Source of the DNA: Salibacterium lacus
GTDB lineage: Bacteria > Bacillota > Bacilli > Bacillales > Marinococcaceae
Assembly: GCF_042684865.1 (NCBI RefSeq)
Contig: NZ_JBHUML010000002.1
Coordinates: forward strand, 1 to 64,000
DNA length: 64,000 bases
Direction of reading: 5' to 3'
In this document: positions 1 to 7,767 of the stretch, piece after piece
Layout: each line of letters begins with the position of its first letter
Position numbering within the stretch: the first letter of the stretch is position 1
Translations under genes and position numbers: made by a program
Notes under the pieces: model-generated
Told to the model about the DNA's origin: nothing
Database searches by the model: none
The model's input: the letters and a program-made list of their open reading frames with translations, nothing else

Positions 1-71
1 GAAGTTAAGCTCTCCAGCGCCGATGATAATGAAGGGGCAACCCTTTGTGAAAGTAGGACGCCGCCAGGCTG
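1..71 (+). rRNA. rrf: 5S ribosomal RNA, 3' part
   Basis: The window opens inside a 5S rRNA gene. The sequence ends with the GTAGGACGCCGCCAGGC type 3' terminus of Bacillus 5S rRNA and is followed directly by tRNA genes, the usual rrn-tRNA layout. The 5' part lies outside the window, and the exact 3' end is uncertain by a few bases. Confidence 0.85.
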
Positions 72-136
72 GACAATTCCTTTATGAAATGTTAAAATGC
101 TCAGGTATCACATCATAAGGGAAACATATTACATAT

Positions 137-211
137 TCCACAGTAGCTCAGTGGTAGAGCTATCGGCTGTTAACCGATCGGTCGCAGGTTCGAATCCTGC
201 CTGTGGAGCCA
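137..211 (+). tRNA. tRNA-Asn(GTT)
   Basis: Cloverleaf with acceptor TCCACAG/CTGTGGA, anticodon loop CTGTTAA, T loop GTTCGAATC and an encoded CCA end. It is the first tRNA after the 5S rRNA and is probably cotranscribed with the rRNA operon. Confidence 0.95.
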
Positions 212-215
212 ATTT

Positions 216-308
216 GGAGAGCTGTCCGAGTGGCCGAAGGAGCACGATTGGAAATCGTGTAGGCGGTGTTGAGCCGTCTCGAGGGTTCGAATCCCTCGCT
301 CTCCGCCA
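216..308 (+). tRNA. tRNA-Ser(GGA)
   Basis: Class II tRNA of 93 nt with a long variable arm and acceptor GGAGAGC/GCTCTCC. The anticodon loop TTGGAAA reads GGA, and CCA is encoded. Four bases separate it from tRNA-Asn. Confidence 0.95.
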
Positions 309-326
309 TTTCATTACATAAAGAAA

Positions 327-401
327 GGCCCGTTGGTCAAGTGGTTAAGACACCGCCCTTTCACGGCGGTAACACGGGTTCGAATCCCGTACGGGTCACC
401 A
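327..401 (+). tRNA. tRNA-Glu(TTC)
   Basis: Acceptor GGCCCGT/ACGGGTC, anticodon loop CTTTCAC and encoded CCA. Confidence 0.95.
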
Positions 402-410
402 TTTACATAT

Positions 411-486
411 GGAGGGTTAGCTCAGCTGGGAGAGCATCTGCCTTACAAGCAGGAGGTCGGCGGTTCGATCCCGTCACCCTCCACCA
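411..486 (+). tRNA. tRNA-Val(TAC)
   Basis: Acceptor GGAGGGT/ACCCTCC, anticodon loop CTTACAA and encoded CCA. Confidence 0.95.
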
Positions 487-500
487 TCAATAAAACACAT

Positions 501-577
<77 letters not shown>

Positions 578-635
578 ATTTTTAATAAACATATTTCAAA
601 CGAAGCAAAAAAATGAAACAACATTTCCCTACCTC

Positions 636-969
636 AAAAGAAGGTCGAGAAAACAAAAAAGTGAAGGAAGGAACGTACCTCAGTACGTGACCTGACGACA
701 CAAACGCAGTTAACGAAGAGATTCGCTTCCTTGCTTTTGGAAAGAAGAACCAAGAAAGTCAAGGAAACAAGAGAGTGGAGGAGGGAATGTACCTCAGTAC
801 ATGACCTGACGACACGAACGCAGTTGACGCAGAGATTCGCCGCCTTACCTTTTTGAAAGAAGAAACAAGAAGGTCAAGGAAGCAAGAGAGTGGAGGAGGG
901 AACGTACTCCAGTACGTGACCTGACGAGGCGAACGCAGCTGACGCAGAGATTCGCCGTTTATTCTTTCA
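636..969 (+). repeat. three tandem copies of a ~115-bp element inside the tRNA array
   Basis: Three imperfect direct copies fill the gap between tRNA-fMet and tRNA-Asp. Equivalent positions lie 114 and 115 bp apart. Each copy has a purine-rich first half, a hairpin with a 6-bp stem and 4-base loop (673-688, 787-802, 902-917) and a conserved tail, TGACCTGACGA...AACGCAG...GAGATTCGC. In the middle copy one stem pair changes from C-G to T-A on both sides. No open reading frame explains the conservation. Function unknown; it could be a structured RNA spacer of the rRNA-tRNA transcript or a dispersed repeat. Confidence 0.85.
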
Positions 970-974
970 AAAAA

Positions 975-1050
975 GGGCCTGTGGTGTAGCGGTTAACATG
1001 CCTGCCTGTCACGCAGGAGATCGCGGGTTCGATTCCCGTCAGGCCCGCCA
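975..1050 (+). tRNA. tRNA-Asp(GTC)
   Basis: Acceptor GGGCCTG/CAGGCCC, anticodon loop CTGTCAC and encoded CCA. It is the first tRNA after the triple repeat. Confidence 0.95.
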
Positions 1051-1111
1051 TTTACTTACTTTCATATCTTTGTTATGATATGAGCAATAATGAATAACTC
1101 TTTCACAAGAT

Positions 1112-1187
1112 GGCTCGATAGCTCAGTCGGTAGAGCAGTGGACTGAAAATCCTCGTGTCGGCGGTTCGATTCCGTCTCGAGCCACCA
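1112..1187 (+). tRNA. tRNA-Phe(GAA)
   Basis: Acceptor GGCTCGA/TCGAGCC, anticodon loop CTGAAAA and encoded CCA. Confidence 0.95.
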
Positions 1188-1193
1188 TTTTGT

Positions 1194-1269
1194 GCCGGTC
1201 TAGCTCAATTGGCAGAGCAACTGACTTGTAATCAGTAGGTTGGGGGTTCAATTCCTCTGGCCGGCACCA
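1194..1269 (+). tRNA. tRNA-Thr(TGT)
   Basis: Acceptor GCCGGTC/GGCCGGC, anticodon loop CTTGTAA and encoded CCA. Confidence 0.95.
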
Positions 1270-1282
1270 TTTTTAAAAAATT

Positions 1283-1367
1283 GGAGGGGTAGCGAAGTTG
1301 GCCAAACGCGGCGGACTGTAAATCCGCTCCTTCGGGTTCGGCGGTTCGAATCCGTCCCCCTCCACCA
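1283..1367 (+). tRNA. tRNA-Tyr(GTA)
   Basis: Class II tRNA of 85 nt, anticodon loop CTGTAAA, variable arm closed by CTCC/GG-type pairing and encoded CCA. Confidence 0.95.
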
Positions 1368-1376
1368 TTTTGAAAC

Positions 1377-1450
1377 AGGGGTATAGTTCAAAGGCAGAAC
1401 AGCGGTCTCCAAAACCGTCAATGTGGGTTCGATTCCTACTACCCCTGCCA
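1377..1450 (+). tRNA. tRNA-Trp(CCA)
   Basis: Acceptor AGGGGTA/TACCCCT, anticodon loop CTCCAAA and encoded CCA. Confidence 0.95.
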
Positions 1451-1471
1451 TTTTTATTTCTTTTTTTAAAT

Positions 1472-1548
1472 GGCGGTTGTGGCGAAGTGGTTAACGCACC
1501 GGATTGTGGCTCCGGCATGCATGGGTTCGACTCCCATCAATCGCCCCA
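1472..1548 (+). tRNA. tRNA-His(GTG)
   Basis: The anticodon loop TTGTGGC reads GTG. The extra G at position -1 typical of tRNA-His is encoded opposite discriminator C, and CCA is encoded. Confidence 0.93.
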
Positions 1549-1558
1549 TTCTACAATT

Positions 1559-1633
1559 TGGGCTATAGCCAAGCGGTAAGGCATCGGATTTTGATTCCGT
1601 GATGCGCTGGTTCGAATCCAGCTAGCCCAGCCA
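1559..1633 (+). tRNA. tRNA-Gln(TTG)
   Basis: Acceptor TGGGCTA/TAGCCCA, anticodon loop TTTTGAT and encoded CCA. Confidence 0.95.
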
Positions 1634-1636
1634 CAT

Positions 1637-1711
1637 GCGGAAGTAGTTCAGTGGTAGAACACCACCTTGCCAAGGTGGGGGTCGCGGGTTCGAATCCCGT
1701 CTTCCGCTCCA
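1637..1711 (+). tRNA. tRNA-Gly(GCC)
   Basis: Acceptor GCGGAAG/CTTCCGC, anticodon loop TTGCCAA and encoded CCA. Confidence 0.95.
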
Positions 1712-1751
1712 GTTATCACAATTTGTGCATGGGTATCATATGGTACCACAT

Positions 1752-1826
1752 GGCGGTATAGCCAAGTGGTAAGGCACGGGTCTGCAAAACCCTTATTCCC
1801 CGGTTCGAATCCGGGTACCGCCTCCA
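1752..1826 (+). tRNA. tRNA-Cys(GCA)
   Basis: Acceptor GGCGGTA/TACCGCC, anticodon loop CTGCAAA and encoded CCA. Confidence 0.95.
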
Positions 1827-1842
1827 CTTTACATCTACCTCT

Positions 1843-1933
1843 GCCGGGGTGGTGGAATGGGCAGACACACAGGACTTAAAATCCTGCGGTTGGTCTACCA
1901 ACCGTGCCGGTTCAAGTCCGGCCCTCGGCACCA
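1843..1933 (+). tRNA. tRNA-Leu(TAA)
   Basis: Class II tRNA of 91 nt, anticodon loop CTTAAAA, a long variable arm (GGTTGGTCTACCAACC type) and encoded CCA. Confidence 0.95.
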
Positions 1934-1958
1934 ATTTATATTTGGTACTTAACAGGAT

Positions 1959-2041
1959 GGCGGTGTGGCGGAACTGGCAGACGCGCACGACTCAAAATCG
2001 TGTTCTTCGGAGTGTGGGTTCGAGTCCCACCACCGCTACCA
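1959..2041 (+). tRNA. tRNA-Leu(CAA)
   Basis: Class II tRNA of 83 nt, anticodon loop CTCAAAA and encoded CCA. The acceptor GGCGGTG/CACCGCT has a G-U first pair. It is the last tRNA of the array. Confidence 0.92.
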
Positions 2042-2066
2042 TGCTTATCAATATAATCGTTAATGC

Positions 2067-2101
2067 ACCGATACCTGCGTTCCTGCAGATATCGGTTTTT
2101 T
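2067..2101 (+). terminator. terminator of the rRNA-tRNA array
   Basis: The 7-bp stem ACCGATA/TATCGGT is followed by a T run, 25 bases after the last tRNA. Confidence 0.75.
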
Positions 2102-2193
2102 ATGTGGTTCGAGCTGCTGCAACGGCTTAACACACCCATCTACAGTATTTTACGACTTGTGGTCCCGCTGATAAAGCTGCCCCGTATCTTTTT

Positions 2194-2667
2194 TTAGTGG
2201 GGCCGGCGCTTCTTGTTATTTTCAATCATGAATTGAAGGCCGTATAACAAGGGAGCCTTGCAAAAGAAATAAAGGAAAAACTGAAATGGGTTGAATCGGA
2301 TTAATTCAGCGACTTTTAATTTTTTGAGTATTTGTATTAATACAAAAGCAATAAAAGAATTAACGATTGCATTAAACAACAAAAAAGGCCGGAAGCATCC
2401 GTATCTCCATTTTAATACCCACATCGTGATAATAAAAAATGGACCAATATTAAAAGGGAATTCCCCGGAAATATAAGACGTCGGCTTATTATAAAAGATC
2501 CACCATTTCTGTTTTTTGCCGACCTGGACATGCAGTGCTTCCAGTAATAAGATAAGTATCGAAGCAGGGAGATATCTTTTTATATGACGTATCCCGTAAA
2601 AAAGCAGGGTCAGCCATGAAAGGATAATCATTGTCATATTGATGATCCATTGATGTTTCAATGACAT
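2194..2667 (-). CDS. multipass membrane protein, CBO0543-like, function unknown
   Basis: A protein of 157 aa with about four hydrophobic segments and a basic, Asn/Lys/Arg-rich C terminus. The overall pattern (WxxxY, SGEFPFN near mid-protein, aromatic helices) recalls the small CBO0543-type membrane proteins of Firmicutes, but that is a weak resemblance. The chosen ATG lies about 9 bases after AAGGAGTG; an in-frame ATG 54 bases upstream has no good ribosome binding site. The gene stands alone and converges on the tRNA array. No catalytic motif is visible. Confidence 0.6.
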   Translation of the reverse strand: MSLKHQWIINMTMIILSWLTLLFYGIRHIKRYLPASILILLLEALHVQVGKKQKWWIFYNKPTSYISGEFPFNIGPFFIITMWVLKWRYGCFRPFLLFNAIVNSFIAFVLIQILKKLKVAELIRFNPFQFFLYFFCKAPLLYGLQFMIENNKKRRPH

Positions 2668-3019
2668 ATTTACTTCCACTCCTTCCTTCATAGGATTTTC
2701 CTTTGCTTTTTTACTATTCATTCACAAAGGATAAATGTGAAGGCTGCTTCACTTTGGGTTTTTACAAACTTTATCATTTGATGTGATACTTTGAGTATTA
2801 TCCGGGGTTTCAACGGGACGGGATAAACGTTTTTCGTATGTATTTCAATGAAACATCGAGTGTTTCATAAAAGTTTTTACGTAAGGGGGAGATTCCTTAC
2901 AGCGGAAGCTTTTTTTCAGGGGGCTGCAATCATTGTTTTAACACCTTTACAATGATTGCAGAGCCAATAGTAAAACCCCCGCTTCACCTTCATTGGGTGG
3001 CAGGGGTAATTTTATAAAC
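2668..3019. other. intergenic region with stacked hairpins
   Basis: No gene is seen. It holds the upstream region of the membrane-protein gene, a short hairpin at 2881-2900 (GTAAGG/CCTTAC), a perfect 13-bp inverted repeat at 2924-2936/2949-2961 with a 12-base loop and no T run, and the terminator of the next minus-strand gene. Confidence 0.6.
2972..3007 (-). terminator. terminator of the 57-aa gene
   Basis: On the minus strand ACCCCTGC pairs with GCGGGGGT (one U-G pair) and is followed by TTTTA, 13 bases after the stop codon. Confidence 0.7.
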
Positions 3020-3193
3020 TTATTTCGACTTTTTATCAGAAGAGGAGGAGTTTTTGGATTTATGCTTTTGTTTCATCTCTTTTTCTTCGATATTTAAATC
3101 TTCCAAAGGGATGAGATCTTCATGAATGGTAGGCGGCGGATCTGAGGTCGTACGGAGATTTTTGTTTTTATCACGATTTTGCTTTTCCGTCAT
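3020..3193 (-). CDS. small hydrophilic protein, 57 aa
   Basis: Short gene with ATG 6 bases after AGGAGGTTG and its own downstream terminator. The protein begins MTEKQNRDKNKN and ends in a Lys/Ser-rich tail (KSKNSSSSDKKSK), with an acidic stretch between (LIPLEDLNIEEKE). It has no membrane segment and no known motif. The strong ribosome binding site and matching terminator argue that it is real. Function unknown. Confidence 0.65.
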   Translation of the reverse strand: MTEKQNRDKNKNLRTTSDPPPTIHEDLIPLEDLNIEEKEMKQKHKSKNSSSSDKKSK

Positions 3194-3320
3194 GGAACAA
3201 CCTCCTTTTCATCATCTATATCTTTGTTAATACCCTGCATGAATCATGAAAAAACATAAGAGTCAGGTGCTACGTTGTCCGCTGTCTCTGTTATGCATTG
3301 AAATTTCCGTGATTTTAATG

Positions 3321-3362
3321 AAAACTTCCGCAGCAGGGGCACCCTTATACTGCGGAAGTTTT
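3321..3362. terminator. bidirectional terminator
   Basis: The 13-bp stem AAAACTTCCGCAG/CTGCGGAAGTTTT at 3321-3333/3350-3362 ends the minus-strand B3/B4 gene and can work in both directions. Confidence 0.75.
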
Positions 3363-3363
3363 T

Positions 3364-4065
3364 TCAGGACGGCGACAGGTGTTGAAGCTGCGGCTCGTTT
3401 TGATTCAGAAGATAGATACTGCTTGTCCCGCTGTGAAGCTGAATGAACATGGTGGAAGCTGCCTGCAGCAGCTTCTCTGCTTCAGCGGCTGGAAGGGAAG
3501 GGGAAATATAAAAGAGCTGAACAGCGTTTGTTGTTTCCGCCGTTGTCCTGGTTCGTCCAGCATCCACAACAGGACTGCCGAAGGGGCCTGTATGATCAAA
3601 AGCGGCCAATTTGCCTTCCATGTTGTTCATCCGCCCATTCAACCCTTCCATCACCTCCTCTTCCTGTCCCCGTCTGATTTTGATATAATCATTCAAGGCA
3701 TCTCCATCATAAATACCGACCGGCATGTCGTATTGAAGCGAAAAGAAGTTGTTCACATCTGCCGCGGAGTGAATAAAGGGGAGATCTTTTCCACTGCTGA
3801 TTCGTTTTAAAAGCGCTTCGTTGGAAGGACGGTATCGTTTGGGGTCGATTCCAAGTTCACGGAAGACACCGCGCCACTCTTTGACTCCTTCGTACTCATC
3901 GACAGGACGTTCATCCAGATCAGTGCGCACCGTTTCCTGAAAGTATTCGAGACGACCTTTCAGCATGGACGGTGAATCAGCCACGACAATATTTTCATAT
4001 ACAATAATACCAATCTTAAAATCAGGTATTCGTTCAAACAGGTTTTTCTCCATCGAAAAGAGCAT
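3364..4065 (-). CDS. B3/B4 tRNA-binding domain protein
   Basis: A protein of 233 aa that reads as a free-standing B3/B4 domain, the module of the phenylalanyl-tRNA synthetase beta subunit linked to editing and tRNA contact. Visible family features are VKEWRGVFRELGIDPKRYRPSNEALLKR early on, NFFSLQYDMPVGIYD in the middle, and a Gly/Pro-rich DHTGPFGSPVVDAGRT segment before the end. Such stand-alone proteins may act on mischarged tRNAs or amino acids, but their role is not settled. ATG follows GAGGTGAGAAT. Divergent from queG. Confidence 0.75.
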   Translation of the reverse strand: MLFSMEKNLFERIPDFKIGIIVYENIVVADSPSMLKGRLEYFQETVRTDLDERPVDEYEGVKEWRGVFRELGIDPKRYRPSNEALLKRISSGKDLPFIHSAADVNNFFSLQYDMPVGIYDGDALNDYIKIRRGQEEEVMEGLNGRMNNMEGKLAAFDHTGPFGSPVVDAGRTRTTAETTNAVQLFYISPSLPAAEAEKLLQAASTMFIQLHSGTSSIYLLNQNEPQLQHLSPS

Positions 4066-4145
4066 ATTCTCACCTCTGCTGCCAATTGTTGCGTAGAGTG
4101 TACCATATCCAGTATGTTATATAAAATATGAAAGAAGGGAGCGAA

Positions 4146-5285
4146 ATGATGACAGGAGCAGAACTTAAAGAAAAGATTGCTGCCTACAGCAAAGAAATCG
4201 GAATTGATAAAATCGGTTTTGCTTCGACAGACCCTTTCCTCACATTAAAGGACAGGCTGATTGAACAGCAGCGCCTTCAGTACCATTCCGGATTTGAAGA
4301 ACCGGATATTGAAAAACGGACCGAACCGGAGCGTCTGCTTCCCGAAGCAAAGACGATCATTTCGATTGCTCTGGCTTACCCTTCCAAAATGGAAAATGAA
4401 CCAAAAAGCAGAAAAGGGGACCGGCGCGGAATGTTCTGCCGTGCTTCCTGGGGGGTGGATTATCATAATGTGCTGAAAGATCGTCTGCAGAAACTGGAGG
4501 ACTATATCCAGGAAATCGCCCCCGAAGCACGAAATCAGTCGATGGTCGATACCGGAGAGCTCTCCGACCGGGCGGTTGCCGAACGGGCCGGCATCGGTTG
4601 GAGCGGCAAAAACTGTGCGATTATTACGCCGGAATTCGGATCGTATGTGTACCTTGGGGAGATGATCACCACGCTTTCGCTGGAGCCGGATAAAGAAATC
4701 ACGGACCAGTGCGGGACGTGCAACAAGTGTGTGGATGCCTGCCCGACCGGCGCTCTTGTTCAGGGAGGACAGCTGGATGCAGGGAGCTGTATTGCCTATT
4801 TAACGCTGACCAAAGGATCTCTGCCCGAACGCTTCCGCAAAAAAATAGGCAACCGGTTGTACGGCTGTGACACGTGCCAGACGGTGTGTCCGGAAAATAA
4901 AGGAATGGACCACCATCAGCATGAAGAATTCGAACCGGATCCGGAAGTGGTTAAACCCAGTCTGGAGCCGCTTCTTACCATCAGCAACCGTGAATTCAAA
5001 AATACTTTCGGCCCTATAGCTGGTTCATGGAGAGGAAAGAAACCGATACAGCGCAATGCCGTTCTCGCTCTTGGCACGTATAAAGCCGATGAAGCATTGG
5101 ATTCGCTTGTTCACGTACTCCACCGGGACCCGCGTCCGGTTATCCGGGGTTCTGCGGCCTGGTCGCTCGGCCAGATCGGCACAAAAGAAGCTGTAGAAGC
5201 ATTGCACGAGGCAGGGCAGCAGGAAACCGAGGAGGACGTGCAGGAGGAAATCGCTAACGCCAAAGCCCCGCACGCTGTTCCATAA
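4146..5285 (+). CDS. queG: epoxyqueuosine reductase QueG
   Basis: A protein of 379 aa. It reduces epoxyqueuosine to queuosine at tRNA position 34, using cobalamin and two [4Fe-4S] clusters. Visible features: the VDTGELSDR segment near residue 134 that carries the proposed catalytic Asp, a first cluster CGTCNKC...C near 189-200, a second CDTCQTVCP near 241-248, and a C-terminal HEAT-like repeat region from about residue 300. The ATG at 4146 sits 5-6 bases after GAAGGGAG and is preferred over the in-frame ATG at 4128. It is the ortholog of B. subtilis yhbA, and ogt follows 12 bases downstream, so the two are probably cotranscribed. Confidence 0.93.
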   Translation: MMTGAELKEKIAAYSKEIGIDKIGFASTDPFLTLKDRLIEQQRLQYHSGFEEPDIEKRTEPERLLPEAKTIISIALAYPSKMENEPKSRKGDRRGMFCRASWGVDYHNVLKDRLQKLEDYIQEIAPEARNQSMVDTGELSDRAVAERAGIGWSGKNCAIITPEFGSYVYLGEMITTLSLEPDKEITDQCGTCNKCVDACPTGALVQGGQLDAGSCIAYLTLTKGSLPERFRKKIGNRLYGCDTCQTVCPENKGMDHHQHEEFEPDPEVVKPSLEPLLTISNREFKNTFGPIAGSWRGKKPIQRNAVLALGTYKADEALDSLVHVLHRDPRPVIRGSAAWSLGQIGTKEAVEALHEAGQQETEEDVQEEIANAKAPHAVP

Positions 5286-5297
5286 GGAGATGATGGT

Positions 5298-5828
5298 ATG
5301 AATGCCCCGCAGCCTTTGTTATACCAGGAAATGAAAAGCCCCGTCGGATGGATTACCACCGCAGCTACATCGTCGGGACTGTGTGTGCTGCATTACGGCA
5401 GAGTCGATGACGTCATAGAGCAGATCACACCCTGGCTGACTCGTTACAGCCTTTCCCGCCGCTTTGAAAAAGACAGCTCTGACACTCACGGCATTCTTAA
5501 GCAGCTGGATGAATACTTTGACAGACGCCGGCATTCTTTTGACCTGCCGCTGGATTTATACGGTACCGCCTTTCAAAAAGCAGTATGGAACGCGCTGTAC
5601 GATATTCCGTACGGAGAAACGAGGTCCTATAAAGACATTGCCGAAGCAGTACAGTCTCCGAAGGCGGTCCGGGCCGTCGGCATGGCCAACAATAAAAATC
5701 CTGTTTCTCTTGTCGTTCCCTGCCATCGTGTGATTGGCAGCAATGGAAAAATGGTGGGATACGGATCCGGCGTGGATAAAAAAGAATACCTTCTGCAGAT
5801 GGAAGGAAGCGTTTCTGCTCCCTCCTGA
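5298..5828 (+). CDS. ogt: methylated-DNA-[protein]-cysteine S-methyltransferase
   Basis: A protein of 176 aa that removes methyl groups from O6-methylguanine in DNA by irreversible transfer to its own cysteine. The active-site PCHRVIGSNG motif has the acceptor Cys near residue 142. It is preceded by the helix-turn-helix DNA-binding segment (VWNALYDIPYGETRSYKDIAE, with the RAVGMANNKNP turn), and the N-terminal ribonuclease-like domain is present. ATG follows AAGGAGATGATGGT. It sits between queG and yhbB, where B. subtilis has no such gene, so it is a local addition to the conserved order. Confidence 0.9.
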   Translation: MNAPQPLLYQEMKSPVGWITTAATSSGLCVLHYGRVDDVIEQITPWLTRYSLSRRFEKDSSDTHGILKQLDEYFDRRRHSFDLPLDLYGTAFQKAVWNALYDIPYGETRSYKDIAEAVQSPKAVRAVGMANNKNPVSLVVPCHRVIGSNGKMVGYGSGVDKKEYLLQMEGSVSAPS

Positions 5829-5873
5829 AAAATAGAAAGGCATCCGCTTTCCTGCGATGCCTTTCTATTTTTC
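5829..5873. terminator. terminator after ogt
   Basis: Perfect 17-bp stem (AAAAATAGAAAGGCATC and complement) with an 11-base loop, starting at the ogt stop codon. It is A/T-flanked on both sides and so bidirectional. Confidence 0.85.
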
Positions 5874-5951
5874 TACATCCCAAAAGGAATGACCGCTCTT
5901 TCTCCTTAATAGAATGAGTCAGTGGCAGAACAAGTAGGAGGAGGGGTGAGG

Positions 5952-6839
5952 ATGAAGAGGAAGTGGTTGGAATCCTGGGAAAAGCACTTGCAGCAGTGGG
6001 TCTCTTTTCAGCTCCAGCGCAGCCAGGCAAAACCGGCTAAAACCATCCCGCAGGAAACAGAGATGCTCCGGCGTTTTAAGAAAACCCTCGAACGCAGAGG
6101 CGCAGAACTTCTGAAAATCAAAATCAAGTGTCATCCCTACCGGCTGCAGCGGTTTGAAAAACAGGAACATATCTACTATAAGCTTCATCTCATGCGGATT
6201 TTAAAAATCAAAGAACAGTATCATATGGAAGAACAGTGGATACCAAGAATGATGAAAACACATGACGGACATGTGATCATTGATCAGGAGCAGCCCCAGC
6301 CGGCACAGAGGCCGTTTCGTACAGGGAAGCCGATCTATCCGGAGCAGCGTTTTTTTTCGTATGACCGTAGAAAAGCTGTGCAGTATGCAGAAACGTGGTG
6401 GAATGATTACCATCCTGATTATCAGGCGTTTTCGGATAATTGTACGAATTTTATCTCGCAATGCTTACGGGCAGGGGATGCTCCAATGCGGGGGCAGCCG
6501 GACCGGGGGAGCGGCTGGTGGTATACCGGCGGGAACTGGAGTTACAGCTGGGCGGTCGCGCATTCGTTCCGCTGGTATTTAAGCAGTTCCGACAGCGGAT
6601 TGACAGCAGCGGAAACCGAAAAACCGGAGAACCTGGGGCTGGGGGATGTGATCTGCTACGATTTCAACGGAGATGACAACTGGCAGCATTCCACCATTGT
6701 TACCGGGTTTGATGGAAACGGGGAACCCCTTGTTAATGCACAGACTTCAAACAGCAGAGCACGTTACTGGACGTATGAAGATTCTACGGCGTGGACACCC
6801 GCCATCCGCTATAAATTTTTTCAAATTGGACAAGGGTGA
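5952..6839 (+). CDS. yhbB: YhbB-type putative amidase-domain protein
   Basis: A protein of 295 aa. The first ~150 residues are basic and helical. The C-terminal half is the papain-like putative amidase domain, with RKAVQYAETWW, the catalytic-type DNCTNFISQCL (Cys), WWYTGGNWSYSW, the LGLGDVICYDFNGD segment and the HSTIV histidine. Substrate unknown; cell-wall peptides are the usual suggestion, but no signal peptide is seen. The ATG follows GGAGGAGGGGTGAGG, so the longer GTG start at 5922 was rejected. Position between queG/ogt and trmL matches B. subtilis yhbB. Confidence 0.8.
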   Translation: MKRKWLESWEKHLQQWVSFQLQRSQAKPAKTIPQETEMLRRFKKTLERRGAELLKIKIKCHPYRLQRFEKQEHIYYKLHLMRILKIKEQYHMEEQWIPRMMKTHDGHVIIDQEQPQPAQRPFRTGKPIYPEQRFFSYDRRKAVQYAETWWNDYHPDYQAFSDNCTNFISQCLRAGDAPMRGQPDRGSGWWYTGGNWSYSWAVAHSFRWYLSSSDSGLTAAETEKPENLGLGDVICYDFNGDDNWQHSTIVTGFDGNGEPLVNAQTSNSRARYWTYEDSTAWTPAIRYKFFQIGQG

Positions 6840-6862
6840 AACAAGCATTTCGAAAAAAGATG

Positions 6863-6871
6863 TGATATAAT
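6863..6871 (+). promoter_or_regulatory. extended -10 promoter of trmL
   Basis: TG-A-TATAAT, a consensus extended -10 box, lies about 95 bases upstream of trmL with no clear -35 box. It overlaps nothing coding. Confidence 0.55.
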
Positions 6872-6965
6872 ACGTGAGGTTTTATCAAGATATCAGCTGA
6901 CCATCCGTGGAAGTTCTCCCCGGATGAATGTTTTATTTTCCAGTAGTAGATGAGGTGCACGTTTC

Positions 6966-7439
6966 ATGAGCAATCACATTGTTTTATACCATCCTGAAAT
7001 ACCAGCCAACACGGGGAACATTGCCCGCACATGTGCAGGGACGGGGACATTTCTGCATTTGATTCGGCCGCTCGGCTTTTCCACTGAGGATAAAATGCTG
7101 AAGCGGGCCGGCTGTGACTACTGGCCGGATGTGTTGATTTATTATCACGATACACTGGAAGAATTGTTTGAAGAATGGCCGGAGGGCGAGTTTTATATGA
7201 TTGAAACAAATGGCAGCCGTCTGCACACTGACTTCTCCTACGCGGATCCGGCCAAAGACCATTTCTTTGTGTTCGGCAGTGAGTCGACAGGCCTTCCGGA
7301 AACCATCATCGACCGCCACCAAGAAAGATGTCTGAGAATTCCGCAGAACGAAGCGGTTCGTTCTTTTAACCTGTCCAACTCGGCGGCGATCATTGCCTTT
7401 GAAGCCCTCCGCCAGCAGCAGTTCCCGGGATTATCCTGA
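6966..7439 (+). CDS. trmL: tRNA (cytidine(34)-2'-O)-methyltransferase TrmL
   Basis: SPOUT-class methyltransferase of 157 aa (B. subtilis cspR). It methylates the ribose of the wobble nucleotide of leucine tRNAs using S-adenosylmethionine. The trefoil-knot motifs are clear: NTGNIARTCAGTG near the start, FVFGSESTGLP around residue 100, and IPQNEAVRSFNLSNSAAI near the end. The length is normal for the family. The ATG follows GATGAGGTGCACGTTTC. Promoter at 6863 and terminator at 7461 make it a single-gene unit. Confidence 0.93.
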   Translation: MSNHIVLYHPEIPANTGNIARTCAGTGTFLHLIRPLGFSTEDKMLKRAGCDYWPDVLIYYHDTLEELFEEWPEGEFYMIETNGSRLHTDFSYADPAKDHFFVFGSESTGLPETIIDRHQERCLRIPQNEAVRSFNLSNSAAIIAFEALRQQQFPGLS

Positions 7440-7460
7440 AACAGGCAGCAGAAACGGAAG

Positions 7461-7493
7461 AAAAGGGGCGGTTTCGTGAACCGCCCCTTTTCA
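7461..7493. terminator. bidirectional terminator trmL / 29-aa gene
   Basis: Stem AAAAGGGGCGGTTTCG/CGTGAACCGCCCCTTTT, T-flanked on both strands, between convergent genes. Confidence 0.85.
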
Positions 7494-7500
7494 TTGCATA

Positions 7501-7590
7501 TTAGTGTTTGTGAGGCTTGTCTTCAAATCCTGCAGACAGAACCGAGATCATGAACGTGACGCACAAGCCAATCAATAGTACCAGTTTCAT
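7501..7590 (-). CDS. 29-aa small membrane protein
   Basis: Very short gene: ATG 6 bases after AGGAGGTTT, one hydrophobic helix (VLLIGLCVTFMISVLSAG) and a charged FEDKPHKH tail, ending at a TAA just before the shared terminator. It looks like a genuine single-pass membrane peptide. No family recognised. Confidence 0.6.
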   Translation of the reverse strand: MKLVLLIGLCVTFMISVLSAGFEDKPHKH

Positions 7591-7700
7591 GTATAAACCT
7601 CCTCGCTTGTGTTTGCTGTTTTCCATTATACCTGAGAACAGGTCGTCTGTGAATGAAGGAAAAAGGTGGCTTCATGTTTTTGGTAAAAAAGACAGCTGCC

Positions 7701-7709
7701 TGATATAAT
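7701..7709 (+). promoter_or_regulatory. extended -10 promoter
   Basis: TG-A-TATAAT lies about 60 bases upstream of the heme-monooxygenase-like gene. It overlaps the alternative upstream ATG at 7708, which is therefore unlikely to be the start. Confidence 0.55.
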
Positions 7710-7767
7710 GAAAGCAGTATACAGTTTCCTCCAGGTGGAGGAATTTGATTCAGAAAGGATGATGGGA

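Noticed and set aside
636..969. CRISPR array
   Set aside because: Only three long (~115 bp) imperfect repeats with no spacers and no cas genes nearby.
5922..5951. GTG start extending YhbB by ten residues
   Set aside because: The GGAGGAGGGGTGAGG ribosome binding site lies inside this extension, directly before the ATG at 5952.
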